A stretch of 64,000 nucleotides of DNA from Ochrobactrum sp. BTU1 (GTDB taxonomy: Bacteria; Pseudomonadota; Alphaproteobacteria; Rhizobiales; Rhizobiaceae): contig CP076355.1 in assembly GCA_018798825.1 (NCBI GenBank), positions 1,461,501-1,525,500 on the forward strand. The letters are read 5' to 3'. Made by a program: the position numbers and the translations under genes. Shown piece by piece: positions 8,410 to 18,616 of the stretch. The notes below the pieces were generated by a model, which was not told the DNA's origin, did no database searches, and saw only the letters and a list, made by a program, of their open reading frames with translations. Numbering within the stretch: the stretch's first letter is position 1; every line of letters starts with the position of its first letter.

Positions 8410-10233
8410 TCAGGCAGCGCCCTTGCCGCTCTTTTCAAAGCGCTTACGTTCATTTGGATCGAGATACAGCTTGCGCAGACGGATCGATTTTGGCGTCACT
8501 TCAACCAGTTCATCGTCTTGAATCCAGGACAGCGCGCGTTCCAGCGTCATGCGGATAGGAGGCGTAAGCTTCACAGCTTCATCCTTACCGGCGGCGCGGA
8601 TGTTGGTGAGCTTCTTGCCCTTGAGTACATTGACTTCCAGATCGTTGTCGCGGCTGTGAATGCCGATCAACATGCCCTGATAAACCTTGACGCCAGCGTC
8701 AATGATCATCGGACCGCGATCTTCCAGGTTGAAGAGTGCGTAAGCAACAGCTTCACCCTGATCGTTCGAAATCAGAACGCCGTTGTTACGGCCCGAGATT
8801 TCGCCCTTGTATGGCTGATAGTCATGGAACAGACGGTTCATGATCGCCGTACCGCGTGTATCGGTCAAAAGTTCCGACTGATAGCCAATCAGACCACGGG
8901 TCGGAGCGTAGAACACCATACGGACGCGGTTGCCACCTGAAGGCCGCAGTTCCACCATCTCGGCCTTTCGTTCAGACATCTTCTGAACAACTGTGCCCGA
9001 ATATTCTTCATCAACGTCGATGACGACTTCTTCAACTGGCTCAAGCTTCTCGCCATTTTCGCCGTCTTTCATAACGACGCGTGGACGCGAGACGCCAAGC
9101 TCAAAACCTTCGCGGCGCATGTTTTCAATGAGAACTGCGAGCTGCAATTCGCCACGACCGGAAACGAAGAACGAATCCTTTTCGTTGGATTCTTCAATCT
9201 TGAGTGCGACGTTACCTTCAGCTTCTTTCAGCAGACGGTCACGAATAACGCGGCTCGTAACCTTGTCGCCTTCTGTGCCAGCATAAGGGCTGTCATTGAC
9301 GATGAAGGACATGGTCACGGTTGGCGGATCGATTGGCTGAGCTGCGAGGGGTTCGCTCACTGAAGGATCGCAGAACGTGTCAGCAACTGTGCCCTTGGAT
9401 AGGCCAGCAATTGCAACGATGTCGCCGGCCTGTGCTTCTTCAATTGGCTGACGCTCGATGCCACGGAATGCAAGAATCTTTGAGATGCGGCCGTTTTCAA
9501 GCAGCGAACCATCTTGAGCAAGAACCTTGACGGCCTGGTTAGATTTGATCGAACCCGAATGAATGCGGCCGGTGATGATGCGGCCCAGGAAAGGATCAGC
9601 TTCAAGGATCGTACCGATCATGCGGAACGGACCTTCAGCAACCTTTGGCGCTGGAACGTGCTTGAGAACAAGATCAAACAGCGGTGCCAGACCTTCGTCT
9701 TGCGGGCCTTCTGGGTTCAGCGCCATCCAACCGTTACGGCCTGAACCGTATAGAACCGGGAAGTCGAGCTGCTCGTCGGTTGCGTCGAGATTGGCGAAGA
9801 GGTCGAAAACTTCGTTGATGACTTCTTCGTGACGGCCATCCGGACGATCAATCTTGTTGATCGCCACGATCGGACGCAGGCCAACTTTCAGCGCCTTGCC
9901 AACAACGAACTTCGTCTGCGGCATTGGGCCTTCAGCAGCATCAACGAGAACGATAGCGCCGTCCACCATCGAAAGGATACGCTCAACTTCGCCGCCGAAG
10001 TCGGCGTGGCCTGGCGTGTCGACGATGTTGATGCGGGTGTTCTTCCAGACAACAGAAGTGGCCTTCGCGAGAATGGTGATCCCGCGTTCCTTTTCGATGT
10101 CGTTCGAATCCATCATGCGTTCTGCAACGCGCTGATTGTCGCGGAATGAGCCCGACTGCTTCAGCAGTTCATCGACCAATGTGGTTTTGCCATGATCGAC
10201 GTGTGCGATAATAGCGATATTACGCAATTCCAT
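8410..10233 (-). CDS. typA: Translational GTPase TypA/BipA
   Basis: A 607-residue ribosome-associated GTPase of the EF-G superfamily, involved in ribosome assembly and stress adaptation. The G1 loop AHVDHGKTT (about 10-18), switch region [10 protein letters not shown]3 [12 protein letters not shown] and G4 NKIDRPDGR are all visible. The C-terminal half has the TypA-specific [12 protein letters not shown] and [10 protein letters not shown] segments. Full family length. It follows mgtE on the same strand with a 189-bp gap containing a hairpin. Confidence 0.97.
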   Translation of the reverse strand: MELRNIAIIAHVDHGKTTLVDELLKQSGSFRDNQRVAERMMDSNDIEKERGITILAKATSVVWKNTRINIVDTPGHADFGGEVERILSMVDGAIVLVDAAEGPMPQTKFVVGKALKVGLRPIVAINKIDRPDGRHEEVINEVFDLFANLDATDEQLDFPVLYGSGRNGWMALNPEGPQDEGLAPLFDLVLKHVPAPKVAEGPFRMIGTILEADPFLGRIITGRIHSGSIKSNQAVKVLAQDGSLLENGRISKILAFRGIERQPIEEAQAGDIVAIAGLSKGTVADTFCDPSVSEPLAAQPIDPPTVTMSFIVNDSPYAGTEGDKVTSRVIRDRLLKEAEGNVALKIEESNEKDSFFVSGRGELQLAVLIENMRREGFELGVSRPRVVMKDGENGEKLEPVEEVVIDVDEEYSGTVVQKMSERKAEMVELRPSGGNRVRMVFYAPTRGLIGYQSELLTDTRGTAIMNRLFHDYQPYKGEISGRNNGVLISNDQGEAVAYALFNLEDRGPMIIDAGVKVYQGMLIGIHSRDNDLEVNVLKGKKLTNIRAAGKDEAVKLTPPIRMTLERALSWIQDDELVEVTPKSIRLRKLYLDPNERKRFEKSGKGAA

Positions 10234-10327
10234 ATGGAGATCACTTCTATATGAGTTGGGAGCCGCGCCAAGGTGGATGCACGGAAAATCAATGGGGCGC
10301 TCTTACAGGTTTTTTTGCGTTTTAGAA

Positions 10328-10350
10328 AGGGGCAGTGCGAAACTGCCCCT
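10328..10350 (-). terminator. Hairpin after mgtE, possible terminator
   Basis: AGGGGCAGT and ACTGCCCCT pair perfectly around GCGAA. On the minus strand only a short TTCT follows, so termination would be partial. It lies between mgtE and typA. Confidence 0.45.
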
Positions 10351-10422
10351 CAATTAACCCGAAAAGCCCGGATTTAAATGCGTTTTTACACTGTATTTCT
10401 GACAGTTTTTTGTCGCTGGAGC

Positions 10423-11808
10423 CTATAAAAGGGTTCCCGACAAAATAACCAGCGCCACGCTGAAATAGATCACAAGCCCCGTCACGTCGACCAATGTGGC
10501 AACAAATGGCGCCGAAGCACTCGCCGGATCAAACCCTAGTCGCTTGAGAATAAACGGCAGCATTGACCCTGTCACCGAGCCAAAAGTCACGATGCAGACG
10601 AGCGCCATGCCGACAGTAGCTCCCACCAAAATCCAATGCTCGCCATAATCATAAATGCCGAGCTGCTGCCACAAGGCAATGCGCAACATACCTATGAGGC
10701 CAAGGAAACTGCCGAGTGCAAGTCCAGTTGGCACTTCGCGTAGGGCAACGCGCCACCAGTCCTTGATTTTGACTTCCTGCAGCGCAAGCGCACGAATAAT
10801 CAGCGAGGTTGCCTGTGAACCAGAATTACCGCCAGACGACATGATGAGTGGAATGAACAGCGTGAGAACCAGTGCCTTTTCCAACTCGAGTTCAAAATGC
10901 TGCATCGCGCTTGCTGTCAGCATTTCGCCCAGAAACAGAATACCAAGCCAGCCAGCGCGCTTCTTCAGCATCTCGCCAAAGCCGATACGCATGTAAGGCT
11001 TGTCAAGCGCCTCCATGCCGCCGAAACGATAAGCGTCTTCGCTCGCTTCTTCCGTCATGGCATCCAGCACATCATCGACAGTCACAATGCCGATGATGTG
11101 GCGGCTGTCATCAACGACAGGAACGGCCAGAAGATCATGCTTACGGAACAGGCGCGCAACGTCTTCGCGATCTTCATCTGGCGATATAGTGATTGGATCG
11201 TCGTCGCGAGCAAGCGAGAGAATCGGCTCATCAAGTTCACGTATGATAAGGCGACGCAGACTAACCACCCCCAGCAGGACACGGGTCTGCGGATCAACCA
11301 CATAGATCGCATAAACTGTCTCGCGGGTACGCTCGACCTTACGAATATGATCAAGCGTTTGCCCCACGTTCCAATTGGATGGCACCGTGATGAACTCGAT
11401 CGTCATCAGACTACCGGCCGTGTTCGGCGGATAGCCCATCAGCTTCTTCAGCGCGGCTTTTGTTTCTGGCGCAAGAATGGGGAACAGACGAGCACGATCG
11501 GCATCTTCGAGTTCCTGAAAGACATCGGTCGCACGGTCGGCAGACATACCATCAAGCAATTGACTGGCGATGTTCGGGGGAAGGATTGCCAGAAATTCGG
11601 TTGTGCGTTCCAGTTCCGGCTGATCAAACAGGCGGATGGCATCGTCGTGCGAAAGCTGGGCGATAACAGAGACGGCGTCATCTGCATCCAGTTCATTGAC
11701 GATCTCTACCGCGTCGCCCGTTCGAATATCGGCGATGCGGCTAGCAATTGCTGCAGCAGGGAGGTCGGCAACATTGAGTACTTCGGAGGCGAAGTTGTTG
11801 TCGGTCAT
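10423..11808 (-). CDS. mgtE: Magnesium transporter MgtE
   Basis: A 461-residue MgtE-type Mg2+ channel. It has an N-terminal helical MgtE_N domain (about 20-125), two CBS domains (about 130-255, with IYVVDPQTRVLLGVVSLR and VDDSRHIIGIVTVDDVLD) and a C-terminal five-helix channel domain with the SGGNSGSQ filter-region motif. The cytosolic domains sense Mg2+ and gate the pore. The start at 11808 (MTDNNFASE) follows AAAGG; the frame is open 15 codons further upstream. Confidence 0.95.
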   Translation of the reverse strand: MTDNNFASEVLNVADLPAAAIASRIADIRTGDAVEIVNELDADDAVSVIAQLSHDDAIRLFDQPELERTTEFLAILPPNIASQLLDGMSADRATDVFQELEDADRARLFPILAPETKAALKKLMGYPPNTAGSLMTIEFITVPSNWNVGQTLDHIRKVERTRETVYAIYVVDPQTRVLLGVVSLRRLIIRELDEPILSLARDDDPITISPDEDREDVARLFRKHDLLAVPVVDDSRHIIGIVTVDDVLDAMTEEASEDAYRFGGMEALDKPYMRIGFGEMLKKRAGWLGILFLGEMLTASAMQHFELELEKALVLTLFIPLIMSSGGNSGSQATSLIIRALALQEVKIKDWWRVALREVPTGLALGSFLGLIGMLRIALWQQLGIYDYGEHWILVGATVGMALVCIVTFGSVTGSMLPFILKRLGFDPASASAPFVATLVDVTGLVIYFSVALVILSGTLL

Positions 11809-11979
11809 AGGCTTGCCTTTCTGTCGATCCGCCGTCAAAGACAGACCGTGCAAGCTGACCGCAAACGATCAGATCACGAACTGCCTTGACGGCTGAAACA
11901 ATCGACTGTGACTGTCGCTTGGCATAAGAGAATAAAACTCCGGTTGAAATGCAGCCAAAGAAAATGCGGCTGCGTGGGT

Positions 11980-12008
11980 CATGTGCGCCCGGCAGGGGCT
12001 AAAGTCAA
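11980..12008 (-). promoter_or_regulatory. Candidate sigma-70 promoter for mgtE
   Basis: On the minus strand TTGACT (12003-12008) is separated by 17 bp from CACATG (11980-11985). It would give an mgtE leader of roughly 170 nt. The -35 is good and the -10 weak. I saw no recognisable Mg2+ riboswitch fold in the leader by eye. Confidence 0.35.
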
Positions 12009-12061
12009 CCCCCGGCGGGTGATCGTGGAAGCTTTTTCATACGAGTTTGAAATTGCGGTTT

Positions 12062-13285
12062 TCAAGTCGACTGAGGCAAACGCCGCCACAGCAAAAAAGC
12101 AATAGCCGCAGTAAAGCCAAGCGCCGGGATAAGCGTTGCAAATGCAATCACCGGATCCCCCATCAGCGCCGCAATTGCACCGCCAATCAGCCCACCACCC
12201 ATCTGAAAGAAACCCATCATGGCCGAGGCAGCACCTGCCATCTTCGGAAATGGTGCCATGCCAGCTGAAGTCATCACCGGCATGACCAGCGACACGCCAA
12301 AAGCAAAAAGCCCCATGGGCATCATCACCAACAAGTAAGCGGGCTCGAACACCCGGAGTAGCGTCGCAATCAGTATGCTTGCCACAACCATAGCAACATA
12401 ACCGGCTGCAGCCAGTTGGCGAGGACGATAAAACTTCATCAGTCGCCTGAACAACAGGCTTCCGACAAAATAGCAACTCGTCTGCAAAAGCAGGCCCACA
12501 CCGAATTGTGTTGCCGTCATGCCCACCCGCCCCATCAGCACAAAAGGCAAAATAGTGGCCGCTGTATAAAGCCCGCCGGTGGTGCCACCAACACCAACGC
12601 TTGCATAAACAAACTGAGGACTCATCAGCAACGTGCAGTAAGAACGCAACAATTGCTTTGGTCGAATGCGGCTAAGATCGCGACTGACGGTTTCCCTGAT
12701 AATGAAAATTGCCATCAGGACAACTAGAATGCCCAAACAGACCATGACGACGAAAATTGCCTGCCAGCCAAACAGTTCCATCGTCACACCGCCTAGTGTG
12801 GGCGCGACAGCAGGTCCAACTGCAATAACGATACCAATGAGGTTCATCACCCGCGCAGATGCGTCATGGGTGAAAAGATCGCGCACGATTGCGCGCGAAA
12901 TCGTTACCCCGACAGCAGCCCCAACGCCTTGCAGAAATCGCGCAACCAGAAGCATGTCAATCGTGGTGGAAAAAAGGGCGAGAATGCTGGCAATGAGATA
13001 AATCACCATGAAGGCGATGGTAATCGGTCTCCGCCCGAAACCATCGGACAGCGGCCCGCAGACAAGCTGTGAAAAGCAGAAGCCCGTGAGATAGACCGAT
13101 ATTGTGAGCTTCACCATGGCTTCTGTCGTGCCAAAGGCACGAACAATCTCAGTCATGGCTGGCGTATAAAGTGCCATCGACATAAGACCCAGTGCGGCGA
13201 GAAGACCGCCGATAACGCCGACCCGCAATTCGCTCATTACCGGTTGCGCATCCTGGGCATTACGATGATGTGGCGCGAGCTTCAT
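12062..13285 (-). CDS. MFS transporter, Bcr/CflA drug-resistance family
   Basis: A 407-residue 12-helix major facilitator protein. The loop between helices 2 and 3 has GPLSDGFGRRP, and motif C-like GPAVAPTLGG lies in helix 5; both are typical of Bcr/CflA proton-driven exporters. The real start may be MSELRVG, 16 codons inside. Substrates of such proteins include bicyclomycin, chloramphenicol and sulfonamides, but none can be assigned here. It is upstream of mgtE on the same strand, separated by about 250 bp. Confidence 0.85.
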   Translation of the reverse strand: MKLAPHHRNAQDAQPVMSELRVGVIGGLLAALGLMSMALYTPAMTEIVRAFGTTEAMVKLTISVYLTGFCFSQLVCGPLSDGFGRRPITIAFMVIYLIASILALFSTTIDMLLVARFLQGVGAAVGVTISRAIVRDLFTHDASARVMNLIGIVIAVGPAVAPTLGGVTMELFGWQAIFVVMVCLGILVVLMAIFIIRETVSRDLSRIRPKQLLRSYCTLLMSPQFVYASVGVGGTTGGLYTAATILPFVLMGRVGMTATQFGVGLLLQTSCYFVGSLLFRRLMKFYRPRQLAAAGYVAMVVASILIATLLRVFEPAYLLVMMPMGLFAFGVSLVMPVMTSAGMAPFPKMAGAASAMMGFFQMGGGLIGGAIAALMGDPVIAFATLIPALGFTAAIAFLLWRRLPQST

Positions 13286-13527
13286 GGAATGCTACTACCG
13301 CTCTCGGCTTGACCACGAAAACCCGCAGTCAGAATGCCTAATTTACAGGGATTTGTAAGTGCCCACATTGCATGGGATCACGGCTGTCTTTCATCCCTAT
13401 TATCTGCGGGGGATAGGGTCAAGCCACGCTATACGGTCATGCGAAACAGAAGCATAGGCCCTTGCCCGTTAGTCATTGAACTCCTAAATCTGGTGCATAC
13501 GGAATTCAATTGATGTGGAGTTTTCTG

Positions 13528-15576
13528 ATGTCCGAAAAGCCAGCTTACAATTACGCGCTTACCGAATGGAACGGACCGCTTGGCCTGCCGGATTTCAAAG
13601 CATTCAAGGATGGCGATTTCGCTGCCACCTTTGATGCAGCTCTGGCTGATGACCTTGCGGAAGTGGAAACAATCTCTCATGAGACCGCTGAAGCGACGGT
13701 TGAAAACACGCTGAAAGCTTTACAGCTGACGGGCAAGTCCCTTGATCGCGTTTCCTCCATTTTCTGGCTTCGCGCAGGTGCTCACACCAACGACACTATT
13801 CAGACGCTGGAGCGTGAAATCGCACCCAAAATGTCGCGCCATTATTCGCGCATCATGATGGACCCGAAGCTATTCGCACGCATCGATGCACTTTATGAGA
13901 AACGCGACGATCTTGATCTGGATGTCGAAACCAAACGCGTTTTGGAAAAGACCTGGAAAGGCTTTGTTCGCTCCGGTGCAAAACTTGACGAAGCCGGCAA
14001 AAAAGAACTCGCAGGCATCAATGAAAAGCTTGCTGGCCTTGGCGCACGCTTCGGGCAGAATGTTCTGAAGGATGAATCGAGCTGGGTTTTGTTCATCACC
14101 AATGAGGCCGATCTTGCGGGTCTTCCGGATTTCCTCAAAAATGCCATGCAAAGTGCTGCAGCCGAGCGTGGTCAGCCGGACGCATGGGCGGTGACGCTAT
14201 CACGCTCGATTGTCGAACCATTCTTGACCTTTTCGGAGAATCGGGAACTGCGCGAACAAGCTTTCAACGCCTGGGGAAAGCGCGGCGAAAATGGTGGCGA
14301 GACCGACAACCGCGAAATCGTGCGGGAAATGGTGGAACTACGCGAGCGCAAGGCTCACCTGCTGGGCTATGCCAATTTTGCCGCATACAAGCTCGACGAC
14401 ACCATGGCCAAGACGCCTAAGGCTGTCATGGACCTGCTGGAGCCGGTCTGGGACAAGGCGCGCGCTAAGGCCCATGAAGAAGAAAGCGAACTTGAACGTC
14501 TGATCGCAGCCGACGGCCATAACCACAAAGTAGCGCCCTGGGACTGGCGTTTTTATGCTGAAAAGCTTCGTGCCGAACGCTTTGCCTTTGATGAGGCTGA
14601 ACTCAAGCCATATCTGCAACTCGAAAACATCATCGAAGCGAGCTTCGATGTTGCAAGCCGCCTTTTCGGCATCCGTTTCGAGGAAAAGAAAGGGATCGCC
14701 GCATGGCATCCCGATGTAAGGGTGTTTCGGGTATTGAACGCTGACGGCAGCGAACGGGGGCTATTCTTAGGTGACTATTTCGCCCGCACATCTAAGCGCT
14801 CTGGTGCATGGATGAGTTCGCTGCAATCGAGCCACAAGCTTAATTCCGGGCAGAAGCCATTCATCTACAACGTGATGAATTTTGCAAAGCCAAAGGCCGG
14901 TGAGCCCGCGCTTCTTTCGCTTGATGATGCCCGCACACTGTTCCACGAATTTGGTCATGCGTTGCATGGGCTTTTGTCGGATGTGACATGGCCTGCTGTT
15001 TCCGGCACCGCTGTTTCGCGTGACTTTGTTGAACTGCCATCCCAGCTCTACGAGCATTGGCTGACCGTCCCTGCTGTGCTTGAAAAATATGCCGTTCACT
15101 ACCGCACTGGAGAAGCAATGCCAAAGGCGCTTTTAGAAAAGGTGCTTGCCGCACGTTCTTTCAATGCAGGCTTCAACACAGTGGAATTCACCTCATCCGC
15201 GCTTGTCGATATGGCGTTCCATACGGGCACGCAAACAATCAGCGATCCGCTGGCCTTTGAGGCGGAAACACTAAAAAAACTGTCGATGCCCGATGCGATT
15301 ATCATGCGCCATCGCACGCCACACTTCACCCATGTCTTCTCCGGGGACGGCTACTCCGCCGGCTATTATTCCTACATGTGGTCGGAAGTGCTCGATGCCG
15401 ATGCATTCTCGGCATTTGAGGAGACGGGAGATGCGTTTAACCCGGAACTGGCAGCGAAGCTAAAGCAATATATCTATTCTGCCGGCGGCAGCCGTGATCC
15501 AGAAGAGCTTTACAAAGCCTTCCGCGGTAAGATGCCAACGCCGGATGCAATGATTGAGAAACGTGGGTTAAATTAA
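13528..15576 (+). CDS. M3 family oligopeptidase (Dcp/OpdA-like)
   Basis: A 682-residue zinc metallopeptidase of family M3. The HEFGH zinc motif is at residues 473-477, inside LFHEFGHALHGLLS. These cytoplasmic enzymes degrade short peptides or signal peptides. The ATG at 13528 is preferred because GTGGAG lies seven bases upstream; an ATG at 13513 and a TTG at 13510 are in frame but lack a site. A good terminator follows the gene. Confidence 0.93.
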   Translation: MSEKPAYNYALTEWNGPLGLPDFKAFKDGDFAATFDAALADDLAEVETISHETAEATVENTLKALQLTGKSLDRVSSIFWLRAGAHTNDTIQTLEREIAPKMSRHYSRIMMDPKLFARIDALYEKRDDLDLDVETKRVLEKTWKGFVRSGAKLDEAGKKELAGINEKLAGLGARFGQNVLKDESSWVLFITNEADLAGLPDFLKNAMQSAAAERGQPDAWAVTLSRSIVEPFLTFSENRELREQAFNAWGKRGENGGETDNREIVREMVELRERKAHLLGYANFAAYKLDDTMAKTPKAVMDLLEPVWDKARAKAHEEESELERLIAADGHNHKVAPWDWRFYAEKLRAERFAFDEAELKPYLQLENIIEASFDVASRLFGIRFEEKKGIAAWHPDVRVFRVLNADGSERGLFLGDYFARTSKRSGAWMSSLQSSHKLNSGQKPFIYNVMNFAKPKAGEPALLSLDDARTLFHEFGHALHGLLSDVTWPAVSGTAVSRDFVELPSQLYEHWLTVPAVLEKYAVHYRTGEAMPKALLEKVLAARSFNAGFNTVEFTSSALVDMAFHTGTQTISDPLAFEAETLKKLSMPDAIIMRHRTPHFTHVFSGDGYSAGYYSYMWSEVLDADAFSAFEETGDAFNPELAAKLKQYIYSAGGSRDPEELYKAFRGKMPTPDAMIEKRGLN

Positions 15577-15594
15577 GCGCATCTCAATGGATGG

Positions 15595-15615
15595 GGCCGG
15601 GAAACCGGCCTTTTT
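15595..15615 (+). terminator. Rho-independent terminator after the oligopeptidase gene
   Basis: GGCCGG, loop GAAA, CCGGCC, TTTTT. It overlaps the end of the convergent VOC gene by one base. Confidence 0.9.
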
Positions 15616-15968
15616 CAATTCTCATGGCTGAGAATATTTACAAGCCGTCCATAGGGATCACGCACAAAGAAGCGTCGAACACCCCAATCCTCGTCAATGG
15701 GCCCATATTCAACTTGAAAGCCAGCGGCAATCATTCGCTCAAGCACCGCATCAGTATCATCGACTTCTATGGAGAGATCGGGCACCTGCGTGCCCGAACC
15801 ACCTTCAGTAGCAAAGCTGATCTGCACCCTTGCTTGTGCATCTGCGGCATAGGTGACAATCCAGCCATGGTCCATCACCACATCAAGTTCCAGTACATCC
15901 GCGTAAAATCGCTTCGCTGCCGAGAGATCATCGGCTGCTATGTTGGATATGATGCGGCGGACAGCCAT
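15615..15968 (-). CDS. VOC superfamily (glyoxalase/dioxygenase-like) protein
   Basis: A 117-residue protein of the vicinal-oxygen-chelate fold: paired beta-alpha-beta-beta-beta units starting MAVRRIISNIAADDL and ending VRDPYGRLVNILSHE, the family's typical C-terminal strand with a metal-ligand glutamate or asparagine. The start at 15968 overlaps the stop of the upstream DUF1737 gene (TGATG), so the two are translationally coupled. Substrate unknown. Confidence 0.8.
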   Translation of the reverse strand: MAVRRIISNIAADDLSAAKRFYADVLELDVVMDHGWIVTYAADAQARVQISFATEGGSGTQVPDLSIEVDDTDAVLERMIAAGFQVEYGPIDEDWGVRRFFVRDPYGRLVNILSHEN

Positions 15969-16180
15969 CAATATTCGCCGAGCTTGATGTCTGGTGTGTA
16001 GTCGACGCCGTCGACTTCCTTCACAACAGGCTGACCGCAATGCAGAACGCCAGTTGCCGCATTGAACGCGTAGGTCGGGGAGCCATAAAGCTGCCAACCC
16101 TTGTTAAGTGCCGCGGTAACTCGGTGACAGAACGCGGAATCATCCGGGCCGGTGATGAAACGATAGAGCTTCATAGTCAT
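15968..16180 (-). CDS. DUF1737 domain protein
   Basis: A 70-residue protein beginning MKLYRFITGPDDSAFCHRVT and containing NKGWQLYGSPTYAF, recognised as the DUF1737 pattern (small proteins of unknown function). It lies 10 bp after the CitE-like lyase gene and overlaps the VOC gene, so the three form an operon. Confidence 0.75.
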   Translation of the reverse strand: MTMKLYRFITGPDDSAFCHRVTAALNKGWQLYGSPTYAFNAATGVLHCGQPVVKEVDGVDYTPDIKLGEY

Positions 16181-16190
16181 GCTTCCTTGG

Positions 16191-17066
16191 TTAAGATGTA
16201 AAACTGGATTTTGCGAGAACGCGCTCGGCTATTTCGAGATGCAGACGCTCAACCATCTGTCCATTGAGCGACACTACGCCCTTTTGAGCATTCTCGGGCT
16301 GCGCAAACACTGAAATCACCGCGCGGGCATGGGCCACATCTTCATCGGACGGTGAGAAGACACGATTTGCTGGCTCAATTTGCGAAGGGTGAATAAGCGT
16401 CTTGCCATCAAAGCCCATCAGAGCTGCCTGTAAGCATTCCGCTTCAAAGCCCACACTATCCCGAAAGTCATTGAAAACCCCATCCAGCACATCAATACCG
16501 CCAGCGCGGGCGGCCAGAATGATCTGCATCAGCCATGGGATCAGATAAGGCCTCCCGACTTGCGGACGAACACCGGTGGCACGCGCAATATCATTTGGAC
16601 CCACCACAAAACAGCCGAGCCTTGCCGCCGAACGATGGCCAAGTACAGCAATTTCATCCGCATTGAGGATACCGCGTGGAGTTTCGATCATCGCCCAGAC
16701 ACGCGTATCAGGGTCCGCATCGTGGCGGTCAAGCCGATTGGCGGCGTCAATCACATCCTGCGGCCGCTCGACCTTGGGCAGCAACACCGCGTCCGCCCCC
16801 ATATTGGCTGCGGCAGCAACGTCGCCTTTACCCCATTGCGTATCGGAAGAATTCACCCGCACCACCCGCTCGAATCCAACCTTTGGATGCTCGGAAAAAT
16901 ATGCGGACAGAGCGTCTCGCGCTGCAATTTTTGTCTCAGGAGCTACGGAATCTTCGAGATCGTAGATCACACAATCCGCTGCAAGCGTCAGCGACTTTTC
17001 GAGCGCACGACTATTGGATGCGGGTACGAACAAGACGGAACGACGTGGGCGAGCAATTGTTTTCAT
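16191..17066 (-). CDS. HpcH/HpaI aldolase/citrate lyase-like CoA-ester lyase
   Basis: A protein of about 291 residues of the CitE/malyl-CoA lyase family. Visible signatures are RSVLFVPASNSRALEK at the N-terminus, YDLEDSVAPETK (metal-binding region), a conserved MIETPRGILN segment and GFDGKTLIHPSQI near the C-terminus. Members cleave or hydrolyse acyl-CoA substrates such as malyl- or citramalyl-CoA. The start MKTIARPRR at 17066 is chosen; a GTG at 17081 is also in frame. It is first in an operon with DUF1737 and VOC genes; the specific CoA ester is not assignable. Confidence 0.85.
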   Translation of the reverse strand: MKTIARPRRSVLFVPASNSRALEKSLTLAADCVIYDLEDSVAPETKIAARDALSAYFSEHPKVGFERVVRVNSSDTQWGKGDVAAAANMGADAVLLPKVERPQDVIDAANRLDRHDADPDTRVWAMIETPRGILNADEIAVLGHRSAARLGCFVVGPNDIARATGVRPQVGRPYLIPWLMQIILAARAGGIDVLDGVFNDFRDSVGFEAECLQAALMGFDGKTLIHPSQIEPANRVFSPSDEDVAHARAVISVFAQPENAQKGVVSLNGQMVERLHLEIAERVLAKSSFTS

Positions 17067-17122
17067 GCGCAATTTGTGCACCGTTCTGCATCAGCAGACA
17101 AGCGCTCGCCCGACAAAGTTTT

Positions 17123-17572
17123 TTAAATTCCGCTCGCTTCGTGTTCGAGCGTTCCGGTAAACTCACATGATGCACCGTGGTAATAGGTGCATCCGCCAAC
17201 CTCTTCGATCTCGAGTTTATATTCACCAACGAAATTCATCTTGATCTCGCAATAGCGCGGGTTCCGCGCAGACTCGGCTTCGTTCGGATCAAAGCCTTCG
17301 CTCTGGATTTTGAATATCGCTTTTTTGTCTTTAATAGTAACATCCCCGGAAACGCCGCCACCGCAGCCTGGCTGATTATCGACCATTGGGACGCTTGTAG
17401 TTAGAGATACGGCATATTGATCGCCACTTTTGTGCGTCACATCAGCCTTGAGCTCCATGCCTTCATTGCTTGTAAAAACTCCTTCATGCGGATTGAAGCC
17501 CGGCTTGTTTTCCGAAGAAGCTGGCAAACTCGTCAGTGCTAATGTCAAGCCAAAGAGAAAAATTCGAAGCAT
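17123..17572 (-). CDS. Secreted hypothetical protein
   Basis: A 149-residue protein with a clear signal peptide (MLRIFLFGLTLALTSLPASS). The mature part has four cysteines (one in QPGCGGGV, one in RYCEIK, two in GGCTYYHGASCEF) that could form two disulphides. I do not recognise the family. The start at 17572 is chosen because the signal sequence begins there and GGTGG lies just upstream. Confidence 0.7.
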   Translation of the reverse strand: MLRIFLFGLTLALTSLPASSENKPGFNPHEGVFTSNEGMELKADVTHKSGDQYAVSLTTSVPMVDNQPGCGGGVSGDVTIKDKKAIFKIQSEGFDPNEAESARNPRYCEIKMNFVGEYKLEIEEVGGCTYYHGASCEFTGTLEHEASGI

Positions 17573-17915
17573 ATTCCACCCATCGCTGCTAGTCATAAGA
17601 CATAAAAACGTTGAACCGACTTTGATTATTTAAGCCCTAAGGTCAAGCACATATAGTATTTTGGTGTTGTTAGCATAATTGATCTGGCCGACGCGGGTGT
17701 TGCTAGGGTGAGCGTTGCGGCGCCTTCAATTCTCTAGACTTGAAATCCGCACTAGCTCTGCTTATTTTCAATTCTTCGGTTGGAATGCACCCGCCGCTCG
17801 CAGCCTGAAGGCCATGGTAAAGCATTCTAAATACGCGTTCCTGTTCCGGTGAGGGCAGAAACGGCAATGCGGGCACCCGTTTACGAAAATGCCGCTCACA
17901 TGCAGGAGCAAAACC

Positions 17916-18380
17916 ATGACAACAGCCATCCTTGCTGGGCACAATACATCTGATTTTAAACATCAGGCTCGCCGTTTGCGGCAGGCACTGGGTGAAGAGG
18001 GCATTCATATCAGCCACGGAAAGGCGCTGGATCTAGTTGCTCGCCAGTCCGGCACCCGCGACTGGAACACCCTTGCAGCCCATGGCGTGCACGTCGGAAC
18101 CCTACGCGCCGAAGACAGTGCTGCCCCATACCGTGTCGGCCAACGCGTTTCAGGCATGTTCCATTCAACTGCCTTCAACGCTCGCATCATCGGTGTTGAA
18201 GAGACAATCAAACCTGATCTCTGGCGGATCACCCTGCAGTTCGATCCTGCGATTGATGTCGTAGTTTCGCCAAACCTCTCGATGCTGCGCAGACGCTTCA
18301 CAGTTGTTCTTGGTGCAGACGGGAAATCTCGCAGGTTGACGGGCAGCGAGACCGGCGGCATTGCACTTAATGTGCAATAA
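17916..18380 (+). CDS. Glyoxalase-superfamily related hypothetical protein
   Basis: A 154-residue protein with an N-terminal helical segment (KHQARRLRQALGEEGIHISH then ALDLVARQSGTRDWNTLAA) found in alphaproteobacterial proteins annotated as glyoxalase-superfamily. The C-terminal part is rich in beta strands (VGQRVSGMFHSTAFNARIIG). ATG at 17916 follows AGGAG. Stand-alone gene between a secreted protein and leuD; function unknown. Confidence 0.7.
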   Translation: MTTAILAGHNTSDFKHQARRLRQALGEEGIHISHGKALDLVARQSGTRDWNTLAAHGVHVGTLRAEDSAAPYRVGQRVSGMFHSTAFNARIIGVEETIKPDLWRITLQFDPAIDVVVSPNLSMLRRRFTVVLGADGKSRRLTGSETGGIALNVQ

Positions 18381-18548
18381 TTTCGTCTAGCTTCGCTTCG
18401 GCGCATGATTGCGAATTTCTGGTGCGAATTTCAGACATATTCATGCGTAAAACACAATAGTCGTTTCCGGCTCGCCTCAAAACAGGCCGGAAGCGCTGCT
18501 AATCTGCCGAAAGGGTTGCGACCTATTAGGCAGTTGCGGCCTGAAACA

Positions 18549-18576
18549 TTGACTCTGTGCGGTGCTGATGTAAATC
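18549..18576 (+). promoter_or_regulatory. Candidate sigma-70 promoter of leuD
   Basis: TTGACT (18549-18554), 16-bp spacer, TAAATC (18571-18576), about 40 bp before the leuD start. The transcript leader would be too short to hold a leader peptide. Confidence 0.5.
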
Positions 18577-18616
18577 AGACTGCAAATTTAAAATACCCAA
18601 CCGACAGGTCAGGAAC

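Noticed and set aside
10897..11889. Plus-strand ORF of 330 codons opposite mgtE
   Set aside because: Antisense to mgtE, whose CBS and channel motifs are unmistakable; His/Gln/Arg-rich composition is typical of shadow frames.
17703..18017. Minus-strand ORF upstream of the glyoxalase-like gene
   Set aside because: No signature or ribosome site; it overlaps the start of a better-supported gene on the other strand.
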